A stretch of DNA of 64,000 nt. Source: Aminobacter ciceronei (GTDB lineage Bacteria > Pseudomonadota > Alphaproteobacteria > Rhizobiales > Rhizobiaceae). The notes below the pieces were generated by a model. That model saw only the letters and a list, made by a program, of their open reading frames with translations, did no database searches and was not told the origin of the DNA. Position 1 is the stretch's first letter. Each line of letters begins with the position of its first letter. The position numbers were made by a program, and so were the translations under genes. Location of the stretch: the NCBI RefSeq assembly GCF_014138625.1, contig NZ_JACJHY010000030.1, positions 29,165-93,164 on the forward strand. Direction: 5' to 3'. Below are positions 53,218 through 63,256 of the stretch, one piece after another.

Positions 53218-54285
53218 ATGACCGATAGAGCCGTAACCAGCGCGACGTCCCTGCCCGGCCAAGCCGTGGTGAAGGTCCATTGCTGCCATTTCTGGCAGGA
53301 CATGCCGCCGCGTCGCGCCGTCGAGAGCTATGTCGCGCCGTGGGCGCAGGCCTGCGGCGTGGCGATCGAATATTGCGACGAGCTCGATCAGGCCGACCTC
53401 GTGCTGATCGGACCGTTCGCGCCCAAGAATCAGAATGTCGGCCGCACCCGCATGCCCGACGTGCCCGCCGGCGACTATGAGCGCGTCTTCCTGACGGGCG
53501 AAAACGCAACGCCGCTGATGGACCATTGCGAGTGGGCGCTGGCCTTCGACTACGAAGCCGATATCGGCAACGAGCGCTACATGCGCTACCCGCTTTACGT
53601 CTGGAGCAGCGGCGGCGATTCGATCCTGCACTGCCTGACGGGACTGCCGCCCGAGACACCCGAACAGCGCGCCAACAGGCCACATTTCTGCGCCTTCATC
53701 TATGGCAACAAGCGCGCCAAGCTGCGCCGCTGGCTGTTCCGGGCCCTGTCGCTCTACCGCCGGGTCGACGCACCTGGCCGGGTGCAGCGCAACTGCGCGC
53801 CGATCGGCAACTCGCGCGACGACAAGCTGGCGTTTCTCAGGGACAGGCGCTTCACCATCGCCTTCGAAAACAGCAGCGCTGCCGGCTACACGACCGAGAA
53901 GCTCGTCGACGCTATGCTCGCCGGCAGCGTGCCGATCTACTGGGGCAACCCGCGGGTCGCAGAGGATTTCGACGAGCGCTGCTTCATCAACTGGCATGCG
54001 CATGAAAAGCGCATCTGCGACGGGCTTGCCTTCGGCTGGCAGCCGCTGGCACGGTCGCCCCTGATGCGCAAGCTGGCCGTGCCGCTGACGCTGATTTCGG
54101 TGGCGCGGCGGACGGTGAGGGCCGATCGCGACCCGGCGCTCTATGAAGCGTTCTTCGCGCAAAGCCCGCTGACGGCGTATTCGCGAGCGTTCCTGGACGA
54201 GACGGCGATCGCAGGGCGGTGGGCAACAATTCTGCGCGCCGCGCTGGGGCGGGCCACAGCCAAGCAGCGCGCGGCCGCAGGTTGA
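53218..54285 (+). CDS. Glycosyltransferase family 10 (alpha-1,3-fucosyltransferase-like)
   Basis: A 355-residue protein with the GT10 C-terminal signature [20 protein letters not shown] followed by [16 protein letters not shown], in which the acidic and Lys residues bind GDP-fucose. There is no signal peptide or TM helix at the N-terminus, as in bacterial FutA-type enzymes. It would transfer a fucose-like sugar to a surface glycan. It is divergent from copA and is not adjacent to other lipopolysaccharide genes. The acceptor is unknown. Confidence 0.82.
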   Translation: MTDRAVTSATSLPGQAVVKVHCCHFWQDMPPRRAVESYVAPWAQACGVAIEYCDELDQADLVLIGPFAPKNQNVGRTRMPDVPAGDYERVFLTGENATPLMDHCEWALAFDYEADIGNERYMRYPLYVWSSGGDSILHCLTGLPPETPEQRANRPHFCAFIYGNKRAKLRRWLFRALSLYRRVDAPGRVQRNCAPIGNSRDDKLAFLRDRRFTIAFENSSAAGYTTEKLVDAMLAGSVPIYWGNPRVAEDFDERCFINWHAHEKRICDGLAFGWQPLARSPLMRKLAVPLTLISVARRTVRADRDPALYEAFFAQSPLTAYSRAFLDETAIAGRWATILRAALGRATAKQRAAAG

Positions 54286-54367
54286 ACGGGGCCCCGACGT
54301 CGGCCATACACATGGCTGGAAAATCACGCTATAGACGCCGCCACAAGGGCGAGGCCAGCCGAGGCAG

Positions 54368-57163
54368 ATGAACAAAGTTCCGCTCAAACTCGAAGAGCTG
54401 ATCGACGCGGACGCGCTGCGCCGCGAACTGACGGCGCAGACCAGCGACGGCGACGGTACCGACCCGGCCGTGCGCGCCAAGGCGCTGCAGCTGTTCAAGG
54501 ACCACATCGCCGCCGGCAAGAAGATCGCCGAGAACATGCTGATGGACGATGGCGGCGGCACACTCTGTGCCGTGCGGATCTCGCACCTGATGGACGAGAT
54601 CATCCGCGTCCTCTACGATTTCGCCGTCACCCACGTCTACCGCGCCAAGAACCCGTCCTCGGCGGAGCGCATGGCTGTCGTCGCCGTTGGCGGCTATGGC
54701 CGCGGCACGCTGGCGCCCGGCTCCGACATCGACCTGTTGTTCCTGCTGCCCTACAAGCAGACGCCGTGGGGCGAGCAGATCGTCGAATATATGCTCTACA
54801 TGCTGTGGGACATGGGGCTGAAGGTCGGCCACGCCACCCGCAACATCGATGAATGCATCCGCCTGTCGCGCAGCGACATCACCATCCGCACGGCGATCCT
54901 GGAAGCGCGCTTCATCTGGGGCGAGCAGAAGCTCTGCGACGAACTGATCGACCGCTTCGACAAGGAGCTGGTGAAAGGCACCGGCCCCGAATACGTGCAG
55001 GCAAAGCTCGCCGAGCGTGATGGCCGCCACGCCAAGGCGGGCGAGAGCCGCTATCTGGTCGAACCCAACATCAAGGACGGCAAGGGCGGCTTGCGCGACC
55101 TGCACACGCTGTTCTGGATCGCCAAATATTACTACCGCGTGCGCACCGGCGCCGAGCTGATCAACAAGGGCGTGTTCACCGAGGGCGAATACGGCCAGTT
55201 CGTCGAGGCCGAGGATTTTCTCTGGGCGGTGCGTTGCCACATGCATTTCCTGACCGGCAAGCCCGAGGAAAGGCTGCATTTCGACATCCAGCGGGAGATC
55301 GCCCAGCGCCTCGGCTACACCACCCAGCCCGGGCTTTCGGCGGTCGAACGCTTCATGAAGGACTACTTCCTGGTGGCCAAGGAAGTGGGCGACCTGACTC
55401 GCATCTTTTGCGCCGCCCTGGAAGAGGAACAGGCCAAAGACGCGCCGGGCTTCCACGGGCTGCTGCAGGGCTTTTCCAGGCGACGGCGCAAGCTCGCCGG
55501 CACCAGCGACTTCATCATCGACAACCAGCGCATCAACGTCGCCGACGACAAGGTGTTTTCGCGCGACCCGGTCAACATGCTGCGCTTCTTCTGGTTCGCG
55601 GACCGGCACGGGCTGGAGCTGCATCCCAATGCGCTCAAGCTTCTGACCCGCTCGCTCGGTCTCGTCGACAAGGGCCTGCGCCGCAACGAGGAAGCCAACC
55701 GCTATTTCCTCGACATCCTGACCTCGGACCGCAGCCCCGAGCTCAACATGCGGCGCATGAACGAGGCCGGACTGCTGGGCCGGCTGATCCCCGACTTCGG
55801 CAAGATCGTCGCGATGATGCAGTTCTCGATGTATCACCACTACACCGTCGACGAGCACCTCTTGCGCTGCATCGGCGTGCTCTCCGAGATAGAGCATGGC
55901 GACGGCGCCAAGATCCATCCGCTCAGCCATTCGCTGATCGGCGGCCTGAAGAAGCAGCGCGAGGTGCTCTATGTCGCGGTGCTGCTGCACGACATCGCCA
56001 AGGGCCGGCCGGAGGACCATTCGGAGGCCGGCGGCAAGATCGCCCGCCGCATCTGCCCGCATATGGGACTGTCGCCGACCGACACGGAGACCGTCGCCTG
56101 GCTGGTCGAGAACCACCTGGTGATGTCGATGACGGCGCAGACGCGCGACCTCAACGACCGCAAGACCATCGACGATTTCGCCGACGTCGTGCAGTCGGTC
56201 GAGCGGCTGAAGCTGCTCTTGATCCTGACCGTCTGTGACATCCGCGGCGTCGGCCCGGGCGTGTGGAACGGCTGGAAGGGCCAGTTGCTGCGCACGCTGT
56301 ATTACGAGACCGAGCTCCTCCTGACCGGTGGCTTTTCCGAGCTGTCGCGGGCCGAGCGCACGGCGGCGGCACGCGAGACTTTGGCCGCGGCACTTTCCGA
56401 CTGGCCGGAGGCGGCGCGGCGGAAATACGTCAAGCTGCATTATGACAACTACCTGCTGACCGTCGACCTGGAAGACCAGAAGCGTCATGCCGAGTTCATC
56501 CGCGGCGCCGATGCGGCCGGCAAGCAGTTGTCGACAATGGTGCGGACCCACGAATTCGAGGCCGTCACCGAGATCACCATCCTGGCGCAGGATCATCCGC
56601 GCCTGCTGTCGGTGATCGCAGGCGCCTGTGCGGCTGCCGGCGGCAACATCGTCGACGCGCAGATCTTCACCACCGCCGATGGGCGGGCGCTCGACATCAT
56701 CCTGATCAGCCGCGAATTCGACCGCGACGAGGACGAGCGTCGGCGCGCCGAACGTGTCGGCCAGCTGATCGAGGACGTGCTGTCGGGCCGGGCCTGGCTG
56801 CCGGAGATGATCGCCAAGCGGGCCAAGCCGAAGCGCGGCCAGAAGACCTTCCGCATCCAGCCGCGTGCGGAAATCCGCAATGCGCTGTCGAACCGTTTCT
56901 CGGTGATCGAGGTCGAAGGCCTCGACCGCCCCGGCTTCCTGTCGGAGATCACGGGCGCGCTGTCCGACCTGTCGCTCGACATCGCCTCGGCACACATCAC
57001 CACCTTCGGCGAGAAGGTGATCGACACCTTCTACGTCACCGACCTGACCGGCCAGAAGATCGACAACCCGACACGGCTCGAGAATATCCGTACCCGCCTG
57101 ATCGCCACCCTCGAGGGCGCAAGCGCCGAGCGGACCAAGGCCAAGGCGGCGGCGGCCGAATGA
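54368..57163 (+). CDS. glnD: [Protein-PII] uridylyltransferase
   Basis: A 931-residue bifunctional nitrogen sensor. The nucleotidyltransferase motif [20 protein letters not shown] is near residues 107-126. An HD phosphohydrolase domain is around residue 540 ([17 protein letters not shown]), and two ACT domains are near the end ([20 protein letters not shown] and [20 protein letters not shown]). It uridylylates PII (GlnB/GlnK) in low glutamine and removes UMP in high glutamine. Full length for rhizobia. Followed by murJ 46 bp later. Confidence 0.96.
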   Translation: MNKVPLKLEELIDADALRRELTAQTSDGDGTDPAVRAKALQLFKDHIAAGKKIAENMLMDDGGGTLCAVRISHLMDEIIRVLYDFAVTHVYRAKNPSSAERMAVVAVGGYGRGTLAPGSDIDLLFLLPYKQTPWGEQIVEYMLYMLWDMGLKVGHATRNIDECIRLSRSDITIRTAILEARFIWGEQKLCDELIDRFDKELVKGTGPEYVQAKLAERDGRHAKAGESRYLVEPNIKDGKGGLRDLHTLFWIAKYYYRVRTGAELINKGVFTEGEYGQFVEAEDFLWAVRCHMHFLTGKPEERLHFDIQREIAQRLGYTTQPGLSAVERFMKDYFLVAKEVGDLTRIFCAALEEEQAKDAPGFHGLLQGFSRRRRKLAGTSDFIIDNQRINVADDKVFSRDPVNMLRFFWFADRHGLELHPNALKLLTRSLGLVDKGLRRNEEANRYFLDILTSDRSPELNMRRMNEAGLLGRLIPDFGKIVAMMQFSMYHHYTVDEHLLRCIGVLSEIEHGDGAKIHPLSHSLIGGLKKQREVLYVAVLLHDIAKGRPEDHSEAGGKIARRICPHMGLSPTDTETVAWLVENHLVMSMTAQTRDLNDRKTIDDFADVVQSVERLKLLLILTVCDIRGVGPGVWNGWKGQLLRTLYYETELLLTGGFSELSRAERTAAARETLAAALSDWPEAARRKYVKLHYDNYLLTVDLEDQKRHAEFIRGADAAGKQLSTMVRTHEFEAVTEITILAQDHPRLLSVIAGACAAAGGNIVDAQIFTTADGRALDIILISREFDRDEDERRRAERVGQLIEDVLSGRAWLPEMIAKRAKPKRGQKTFRIQPRAEIRNALSNRFSVIEVEGLDRPGFLSEITGALSDLSLDIASAHITTFGEKVIDTFYVTDLTGQKIDNPTRLENIRTRLIATLEGASAERTKAKAAAAE

Positions 57164-57209
57164 CGCCAGCCATGATCCCGCCCAAATCCGCAAGGCATCG
57201 TCGCGCCCC

Positions 57210-58808
57210 ATGTCACTGATCAAGAAATTCGCGACCGTTGCCTCGGGCACGCTGATGAGCCGGGTGCTGGGCTTTGCGCGCGAGATGCTGATGGCGGCGG
57301 CCCTCGGCACCGGGCCGGTGGCCGACGCCTTCTATGCCGCATTCCAGTTCCCCAACACCTTCCGCCGGCTGTTTGCCGAGGGCGCTTTCAACGCCGCCTT
57401 CGTGCCGCTGTTTGCCAAGGAGATCGAGGCCAACGGCACGGAGGGCGCCAAGCGCTTTTCGGAGGAAGTGTTCGGCGTATTGTTTTCGGCCCTTTTGGTA
57501 CTGACCATCGCCATGGAACTGGCGATGCCGCTGATCGTGCGTTTCGTCGTGGCTCCCGGCTTCGCCGACAATCCCGAGAAGTACGACCTGACGGTGGCGC
57601 TCGCCACCATCATGTTCCCCTATCTGATCTGCATGTCGCTGGCGGCGATGATGAGCGGCATGCTGAACTCGCTGCGCCGCTATTTCGCCGCGGCGATCGC
57701 GCCGGTGTTTCTCAACATCATCCTCGTCGGCGTCCTGGCCAATGCCTGGTATCGCGGCCATGACGGGCTGACCGTCGGCTACGCGCTGGCTTGGGGCGTC
57801 CTGGCCGCCGGTCTGGTGCAGCTGATCATCGTCTGGATCGCGGTGCGCCATGCCGGCATATCGATCGGCTTCCGCCGGCCCAGGCTGACGCCCAACGTCA
57901 AGCGCCTGCTGTGGCTGGCGCTGCCGGCGGCGATCACTGGCGGCATCACCCAGATCAACACGCTGATCGGGACGGCCATCGCCTCGGGCCAGGATAGTGC
58001 CGTGTCGTCGCTGAACCTTGCCGACCGCGTCTACCAGTTGCCGCTCGGCGTCGTCGGCGTCGCCGTTGCCATCGTGCTGTTGCCGGAGCTGTCGCGGGCG
58101 CTGAAGGCAGGCAACAAGGTCGAGGCAGCCAACCTGCAGAACCGCTCGGTCGAGTTCACGCTGTTCCTGACGCTCCCCGCTGCCGCGGCCCTGCTGGTCA
58201 TGTCGGAGCCGATAGTGCGTGTGCTCTATGAGCGCGGCGCCTTCGCCGCCTCGAACAGCACGCCGGTGGTGGCATCGATCCTCGCCATCTTCGGCCTTGG
58301 CCTGCCGGCATTCGTGTTGATCAAGGCGTTCACGCCCGGCTTCTTCGCACGCGAGGACACACGCACGCCGATGTATTTCGCCGCCATTTCGGTGGCGGTG
58401 AACATTTCGGTCGCGCTGACCTTGTTTCCGTCCTGGGGTGCGCCCGGCATTGCTGCGGCATCGGCAATCGCCGGCTGGGTCAACGCGGCGATGCTGCTCG
58501 GCACGCTGGTCTGGCGCGGCCAGTGGGATCGCGACGCAGCACTGATGAAACGGATACCGCGCCTTGTCGTCGCCTCCGCGATCATGGCCGGCGGACTGTG
58601 GTTCGCCACGGGCGAGGCCGATCAATGGCTGGGGTCGGCGGCCCCCGTCTATACCCAGGCAGCGGCGCTCGGCGTGCTGGTGGCTGCTGCGATGATCATC
58701 TATTTCAGCGTCGCCTTCGGCATCGGCGGCGCGGATGCCCGCATGATCCGGCGCAACATCAAACGCAATCGCGCCAAGCCTGCGCCAACGCCGGCCGAAT
58801 CTGAGTGA
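57210..58808 (+). CDS. murJ: Lipid II flippase MurJ
   Basis: A 532-residue integral membrane protein with about fourteen helices of the MviN/MurJ family. The N-terminal signature VASGTLMSRVLGFAREMLMA and DAFYAAFQFPNTFRRLFAEG are visible, as is LNLADRVYQLPLGVVGVAVA in the middle. It flips lipid-linked peptidoglycan precursor across the inner membrane. Likely co-transcribed with glnD, an order I associate with rhizobia. Confidence 0.95.
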   Translation: MSLIKKFATVASGTLMSRVLGFAREMLMAAALGTGPVADAFYAAFQFPNTFRRLFAEGAFNAAFVPLFAKEIEANGTEGAKRFSEEVFGVLFSALLVLTIAMELAMPLIVRFVVAPGFADNPEKYDLTVALATIMFPYLICMSLAAMMSGMLNSLRRYFAAAIAPVFLNIILVGVLANAWYRGHDGLTVGYALAWGVLAAGLVQLIIVWIAVRHAGISIGFRRPRLTPNVKRLLWLALPAAITGGITQINTLIGTAIASGQDSAVSSLNLADRVYQLPLGVVGVAVAIVLLPELSRALKAGNKVEAANLQNRSVEFTLFLTLPAAAALLVMSEPIVRVLYERGAFAASNSTPVVASILAIFGLGLPAFVLIKAFTPGFFAREDTRTPMYFAAISVAVNISVALTLFPSWGAPGIAAASAIAGWVNAAMLLGTLVWRGQWDRDAALMKRIPRLVVASAIMAGGLWFATGEADQWLGSAAPVYTQAAALGVLVAAAMIIYFSVAFGIGGADARMIRRNIKRNRAKPAPTPAESE

Positions 58809-58939
58809 TTGCCGTGCCTACGTAAGCCTACGGGCCGATTGAGCATTGCTTTCTGCATCGACCGGACAGATACAGACGCTGGGAGTCACGACGCGCGGCA
58901 TGGCAAGAGCTGCGCCAGGGGCAGTGGGGAAGCATAGCG

Positions 58940-59485
58940 ATGATCAAACTTCCGCTGGGATGCGTTGTTCGCGACCTGAAGACCCATGACGACGATCGCG
59001 GGAACCTGACGGAAATCTTCCGCCAGGAATGGGATGCCGGCATCGAGCCCGTGCAGTGGAATTTCGTACGTAGCCAGGCCAACGTTCTGCGCGGCGTACA
59101 TGTGCACGTGATCCACTCCGACTATCTCGTCTGCCTAGAAGGCACGCTGGTGCTCGCGCTCTCGGACATTCGCCCGGAATCGCCGACTCATGGCATGGCA
59201 ACGACGGTGACGCTCAAGGGTTCGAAAATGCAGGCAGCACTAGTCCCGCCCGGCGTCGCCCATGGCTTCCATTTTCCTGAAGTTTCCAGCCTTTGCTATT
59301 CGGTTTCGCACTACTGGAACACTGTGGACGAAATCGGCTGCCGCTGGGACGATCCGGCGCTCGGCCTTGACTGGGACATCCGCGATCCTGCCCTGTCGCC
59401 GCGTGATACGACTGCGGGTTCCGCCGCCGAGATGACGCAACAGTACTTGGCTGTGCGCGCGCAAATGAGCGCCAGCCGTGCGTGA
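58940..59485 (+). CDS. RmlC-like cupin (dTDP-4-dehydrorhamnose 3,5-epimerase family)
   Basis: A 181-residue cupin of the RmlC family. It has HDDDRGNLTEIFRQEWDAGI, the core RGVHVHVIHSDYLVCLEGT (with RGxH, where RmlC keeps its catalytic His), PPGVAHGFHFP and the strand CYSVSHYW. Some residues differ from true RmlC, so it may be an epimerase for another sugar or a sugar-binding cupin. It is the first gene of a three-gene cassette and overlaps the next by 8 bp. Confidence 0.8.
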   Translation: MIKLPLGCVVRDLKTHDDDRGNLTEIFRQEWDAGIEPVQWNFVRSQANVLRGVHVHVIHSDYLVCLEGTLVLALSDIRPESPTHGMATTVTLKGSKMQAALVPPGVAHGFHFPEVSSLCYSVSHYWNTVDEIGCRWDDPALGLDWDIRDPALSPRDTTAGSAAEMTQQYLAVRAQMSASRA

Positions 59486-60401
59486 GGCCCCGCATCTCGG
59501 TCTGATCGGCTGCGGCGGTTGGGGCAAGCTGATCCTGCGCGACCTGAAAGCGCTGGGTGCCAAGGTCACATGCGTGGCACCTGGCGAAAGATCGCGCGCC
59601 AATGCCGTAGCCAACGGTGCAGACCACATTGTCCCGACGCTGGATGAACTGCCCGAGGTCGAGGGCGCCGTTGTTGCCACGCCGAGTGACAGCCATGGCG
59701 CGGTGCTGCTCAGCCTCCTGCCGCGCAACATTCCGCTGTTTGTCGAAAAGCCGCTGACCTCGGACCGGGCGACGGCCCGATTGCTGGCTGAGAAGGCTGC
59801 CGACCGCCTCTTCGTCATGGACAAATGGCGCTATCACGCCGGAATCGAACGCATCGCCCGATTTGCGAAAAGCGGCGAGATCGGCGACGTCCTGGGACTC
59901 AGGCTGTACCGGCTCGGCTGGTCGATGACCCACAACGAGGTCGACCCGATCTGGAACCTGCTGCCGCATGACTTGTCGATATGCCTGCATGTCCTTGGCG
60001 AGGTCCCACCTGTAGCAACGGCGTTCGCGGACGGACTTGGACCGGCGTCCAGCGGTCTCGTCGCCGTGCTCGGCCGCGACGGCGGGCCGCGCGTGGTGAT
60101 CGAGACCTCGGCGCACCACCCGGTCAACCGGCGGTCGGTGATCCTGTCCTGTACCAATGGCACGGTGACGCTGAACGGCAGCTTCGACGACCATCTGATC
60201 CTGCGCCAGGGAAGCCCTAACGATCTGAATGCGCCGGAGGTCGAGGTTGCGATCCAGAACAATATGCCGCTCGAGGCGGAACTCGCCGCCTTCCTCCGCC
60301 ACCTCAATGGTGGACCGGCGCCGATGAGTTCGGCCGCCGAAGGCGCCGCGATCGTCGAGCGCGTCTGCGATATCAGGCGCATGGCCGGGCTGCCCGAGTG
60401 A
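59478..60401 (+). CDS. Gfo/Idh/MocA family sugar dehydrogenase
   Basis: A 307-residue oxidoreductase with the Rossmann motif LGLIGCGGWGKLILRDLKAL and the family EKP motif (FVEKPLTSDRAT) near residue 94. The GTG start lies 8 bp inside the cupin gene. In this cassette it probably modifies a nucleotide sugar or an attached sugar. It overlaps the next gene by four bases (GTGA). Confidence 0.83.
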   Translation: MREAPHLGLIGCGGWGKLILRDLKALGAKVTCVAPGERSRANAVANGADHIVPTLDELPEVEGAVVATPSDSHGAVLLSLLPRNIPLFVEKPLTSDRATARLLAEKAADRLFVMDKWRYHAGIERIARFAKSGEIGDVLGLRLYRLGWSMTHNEVDPIWNLLPHDLSICLHVLGEVPPVATAFADGLGPASSGLVAVLGRDGGPRVVIETSAHHPVNRRSVILSCTNGTVTLNGSFDDHLILRQGSPNDLNAPEVEVAIQNNMPLEAELAAFLRHLNGGPAPMSSAAEGAAIVERVCDIRRMAGLPE

Positions 60402-61258
60402 ACCGCAAGCCCTTTGCCACCGTGCTGGTGCCGACGCACAACCATGCGCATCTGATTGGATACGCAATCCGCAGCATCCAGGACCAGAGCTTTTCCGATT
60501 TCGAGCTCTTCGTGGTCGGCGACGGCGCATCCGCAGAGACACGCGACGTCGTCGGCGACCTTGCCCGGAGCGACCCGCGCATCCGCTACTTCGACTTTCC
60601 CAAAGGCCAGCGCCACGGGGAGGCGCACCGGCACGTGGCTCTGCAGGAGGCGCGCGGCGAGATCGTCGCCTATTGTGGCGACGATGACCTGTGGCTGCGC
60701 AGCCACCTTGCCAGCCTGGCCAAGCTGCTGAAGCGGCATGATTTCGGCCACATGGTGCAGATCAACGTGCACGGCCGAAACGAGTTCGTGGTCTATGGCG
60801 GCAGTTTCGCCGAGCCCGGCTGCTGGCAAAAGGTGCGCGATGGCGAGAAGGCCTTTTTTGGCCTGACCGTAGGCGGCCATCGCATGAGCGCCTATCGTGC
60901 CCTGCCCGTCGGCTGGAGCCCGGCACCAGCCGGGACCTACACGGACCAGTTCATGTGGCGGAAGTTTCTGCGCCAGCCCGGCCTGCGCTTCGCATCTGGA
61001 CTGGAAGCGACCTCGATACATATCGCCTCGCCGGCACGAACCGACTGGACAGCACAGGAGCGCGTTGCCGAGCTCAAGGATCTGTTCGAGCGTCGCGACA
61101 GCGCCGAATTGCGAGTTGCGCTCGAACAGGCGATCCGCACTGCGCACCACGGATGGACCTCGCCCGACGATCCGCTGCTTGTGCGCCTCGCCGGCCAGGC
61201 GAAGCTACTCGGCGCGCATGTCGAGAACCTCGTTCACAGGTGGCGCCGACCCTCTTGA
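60398..61258 (+). CDS. Glycosyltransferase family 2
   Basis: A 286-residue enzyme with the GT-A fold: start TVLVPTHNHAHLIGYAIRSI, a VVGDGASAETRDVV loop and the metal-binding acidic motif YCGDDDLWLR near residue 93. No membrane helix. It adds a sugar to a surface glycan or glycolipid; the substrate is unknown. GTG start coupled to the upstream gene by GTGA. Last gene of the sugar cassette. Confidence 0.87.
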   Translation: MNRKPFATVLVPTHNHAHLIGYAIRSIQDQSFSDFELFVVGDGASAETRDVVGDLARSDPRIRYFDFPKGQRHGEAHRHVALQEARGEIVAYCGDDDLWLRSHLASLAKLLKRHDFGHMVQINVHGRNEFVVYGGSFAEPGCWQKVRDGEKAFFGLTVGGHRMSAYRALPVGWSPAPAGTYTDQFMWRKFLRQPGLRFASGLEATSIHIASPARTDWTAQERVAELKDLFERRDSAELRVALEQAIRTAHHGWTSPDDPLLVRLAGQAKLLGAHVENLVHRWRRPS

Positions 61259-61356
61259 TAGCCCCGCCCTCTTGATAGCAAGAGCGCCATCGTTCATAAG
61301 CGCCACTCGAATTTCGCCGCGCGCGAAACGGCCCTCCACAAGCCACGGGATCCATC

Positions 61357-62424
61357 ATGACCGCCTTCAAACCGCTCATCTTCTCCGGCGTCCAGCCGAC
61401 CGGCAATCTCCATCTCGGCAACTATCTCGGCGCCATTCGCAAGTTTGTCGCCCTGCAGGATACCAACGAATGCATCTACTGCGTCGTCGACCTGCACTCG
61501 CTGACCGCCCAGCTCGTCCATAACGACCTCCAGAGCCAGACACGCTCGATCACCGCAGCGTTCCTGGCCTCAGGCATCGATCCCAAGAAGCACATCGTCT
61601 TCAACCAGGCGCGCGTGCTGCAGCATGCCGAGCTGGCATGGATCTTCAATTGCGTGGCGCGCATCGGCTGGATGAACCGGATGACGCAGTTCAAGGACAA
61701 GGCCGGCAAGGACCGCGAGAACGCCTCGCTGGGCCTGCTCGCCTATCCGAGCCTGATGGCTGCCGACATCCTGCTCTACCGCGCCACACACGTGCCCGTC
61801 GGCGAGGACCAGAAACAGCATCTGGAGCTGACCCGCGACATCGCCCAGAAGTTCAACAACGATTTCTCGACCCGCATCGCCGATCTCGGCATCGGCGTCG
61901 AGATGCAGGTGGGCGAAGAGACGGTCAACGGCTACTTCCCGATCACCGAGCCGATCATCGGCGGGCCGGCGGCGCGTATCATGAGCCTGCGCGACGGCTC
62001 GAAGAAGATGTCGAAGTCGGACCCGTCGGATCTTTCGCGCATCAACCTGACCGACGATGCCGACACCATCTCGAAGAAGATCCGCAAGGCCAAGACCGAC
62101 CCGGCGCCGCTGCCGAGCGAGCTCGACGAACTGAAGGATCGCCCCGAGGCGGAAAACCTGGTCGGCATCTATGCCGGCCTGGCCGACATGACCAAGGAAG
62201 AGGTGCTCAGCCAGTTTGCCGGCCAGCAGTTCTCGGTGTTCAAGCCAGCCCTTGCCGACCTCGCTGTCGAGAAGCTGTCGCCGATCGCCAGCGAGATGCG
62301 CCGCCTGATGGCCGACCCCGGCCATATCGACGCCGTGCTGCGTGACGGCGGCGACCGCGCCCGCGCCATCGCCGAAACGACGATGAAGGACGTGCGCAAC
62401 ATCATCGGCCTGCTCGGCGACTGA
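61357..62424 (+). CDS. trpS: Tryptophanyl-tRNA synthetase
   Basis: A 355-residue class I aminoacyl-tRNA synthetase. It has the HIGH-type motif [16 protein letters not shown] near residue 18 and the KMSKS loop ([12 protein letters not shown]) near residue 217. Length and motifs match bacterial TrpS. It charges tRNA-Trp. Its position before usp and nifU is one I associate with rhizobia. Probably constitutive. Confidence 0.96.
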   Translation: MTAFKPLIFSGVQPTGNLHLGNYLGAIRKFVALQDTNECIYCVVDLHSLTAQLVHNDLQSQTRSITAAFLASGIDPKKHIVFNQARVLQHAELAWIFNCVARIGWMNRMTQFKDKAGKDRENASLGLLAYPSLMAADILLYRATHVPVGEDQKQHLELTRDIAQKFNNDFSTRIADLGIGVEMQVGEETVNGYFPITEPIIGGPAARIMSLRDGSKKMSKSDPSDLSRINLTDDADTISKKIRKAKTDPAPLPSELDELKDRPEAENLVGIYAGLADMTKEEVLSQFAGQQFSVFKPALADLAVEKLSPIASEMRRLMADPGHIDAVLRDGGDRARAIAETTMKDVRNIIGLLGD

Positions 62425-62433
62425 CAGCATCAT

Positions 62434-62465
62434 CGGCGCTGGCTGCTTGCGGGCAGCCGACGCCG
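62434..62465 (+). terminator. Hairpin after trpS
   Basis: GGCTGC-TTGCGG-GCAGCC (62441-62458) is extended by CGGCG/CGCCG outside a 2-by-2 mismatch. It begins 10 bp after the trpS stop. Strong stem, no T-tract. Confidence 0.45.
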
Positions 62466-62521
62466 GTGGCAGATTGGAGCCGGTTCCATTCCGAAAAGTT
62501 CGAAATGGGGCTCATTTGTCT

Positions 62522-62570
62522 GAGCATGATCTAGTCCGAAAATGGGCTTCCACTTTTCGGGGTCGTGCTC
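62522..62570. repeat. REP-like palindromic element
   Basis: Outer arms GAGCATGATC to GGTCGTGCTC with inner arms CCGAAAA/TTTTCGG around an 11-base loop. Same design as 17655-17702. It lies between trpS and usp. Confidence 0.65.
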
Positions 62571-62597
62571 TGGGACGCGGCGCAACACGGGTAGAAC

Positions 62598-63089
62598 ATG
62601 GTCTCCAAACGCCTCAGCAAGGAAGCCGGCCACCGGCGCAAATTCCTGGCGATCATCGACGACACGCCGGAATGCGAGCGCGCCGTGGCCTACGCCTCCA
62701 AGCGCGCCAGAAGCACCAGCGGCGTGCTGGTCTTGCTCTACGTCATTGAGCCCGATGACTTCCAGCACTGGCTGGGCGTCGAGAAGATCATGCGCGAGGA
62801 GGCAACCGCTGCCGCCAACGCAGCCCTCGACAGCCACGCCGCGAAGGTGCGCGAGACACTCGGCATCGAGCCGGAGCTCGTCGTGCGTGAAGGCCGGCCG
62901 GCGGAAGAGATCCACAAGCTGATTGAAGACGACCAGGATATCGCTATCCTGGTCCTGGCGGCAGGTGCCGGCAAGGAAGGCCCCGGCCCGCTTGTCGCCT
63001 CGATCGCCGGCAAGGCTGCTGCCTTCCCCATCCCGGTGACGGTGGTGCCGCAGAACCTGTCGGACGAGGATATCGACAGCCTGGCCTAG
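62598..63089 (+). CDS. Universal stress protein family (UspA-like)
   Basis: A 163-residue UspA-fold protein. It starts with the strand KFLAIIDDTPECERAVAYAS and ends with IAILVLAAGAGKEGPGPLVA, where the usual ATP-binding GxxG loop is present in a modified form. Members are induced by stress and starvation and bind ATP. It stands between trpS and the Nfu gene. The physiological signal is unknown. Confidence 0.87.
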   Translation: MVSKRLSKEAGHRRKFLAIIDDTPECERAVAYASKRARSTSGVLVLLYVIEPDDFQHWLGVEKIMREEATAAANAALDSHAAKVRETLGIEPELVVREGRPAEEIHKLIEDDQDIAILVLAAGAGKEGPGPLVASIAGKAAAFPIPVTVVPQNLSDEDIDSLA

Positions 63090-63202
63090 GCGTCTGGCCC
63101 GATAGCTGCCTGGCCTCATGGACTTGTGGCCCAATAGTCTGGGCGCAACATATTGGCGCGGAGGCGCGCCAGCGGCTTGAATGTCGGCCGTGCAAAGCTT
63201 AA

Positions 63203-63220
63203 TTAGAACTATTCCAAACT
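63203..63220. promoter_or_regulatory. ICE-type Irr operator in front of the Nfu gene
   Basis: TTAGAA-CTA-TTCCAA is the conserved core of the Irr-binding element and ends 36 bp before the ATG. The left outer arm is degenerate. The site overlaps the expected promoter, so Irr would probably repress Fe-S scaffold synthesis when iron is low. Confidence 0.6.
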
Positions 63221-63256
63221 GAGACATCCCGCGCGCGCGGGCACGGAGACACGTCC

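Noticed and set aside
61250..61284. 17-bp tandem duplication (CCCTCTTGATAGC twice) and small hairpin before trpS
   Set aside because: It looks like a recent slippage event at the end of the GT2 gene. I considered a trp-related leader, but there is no leader peptide with Trp codons or T-box-like structure.
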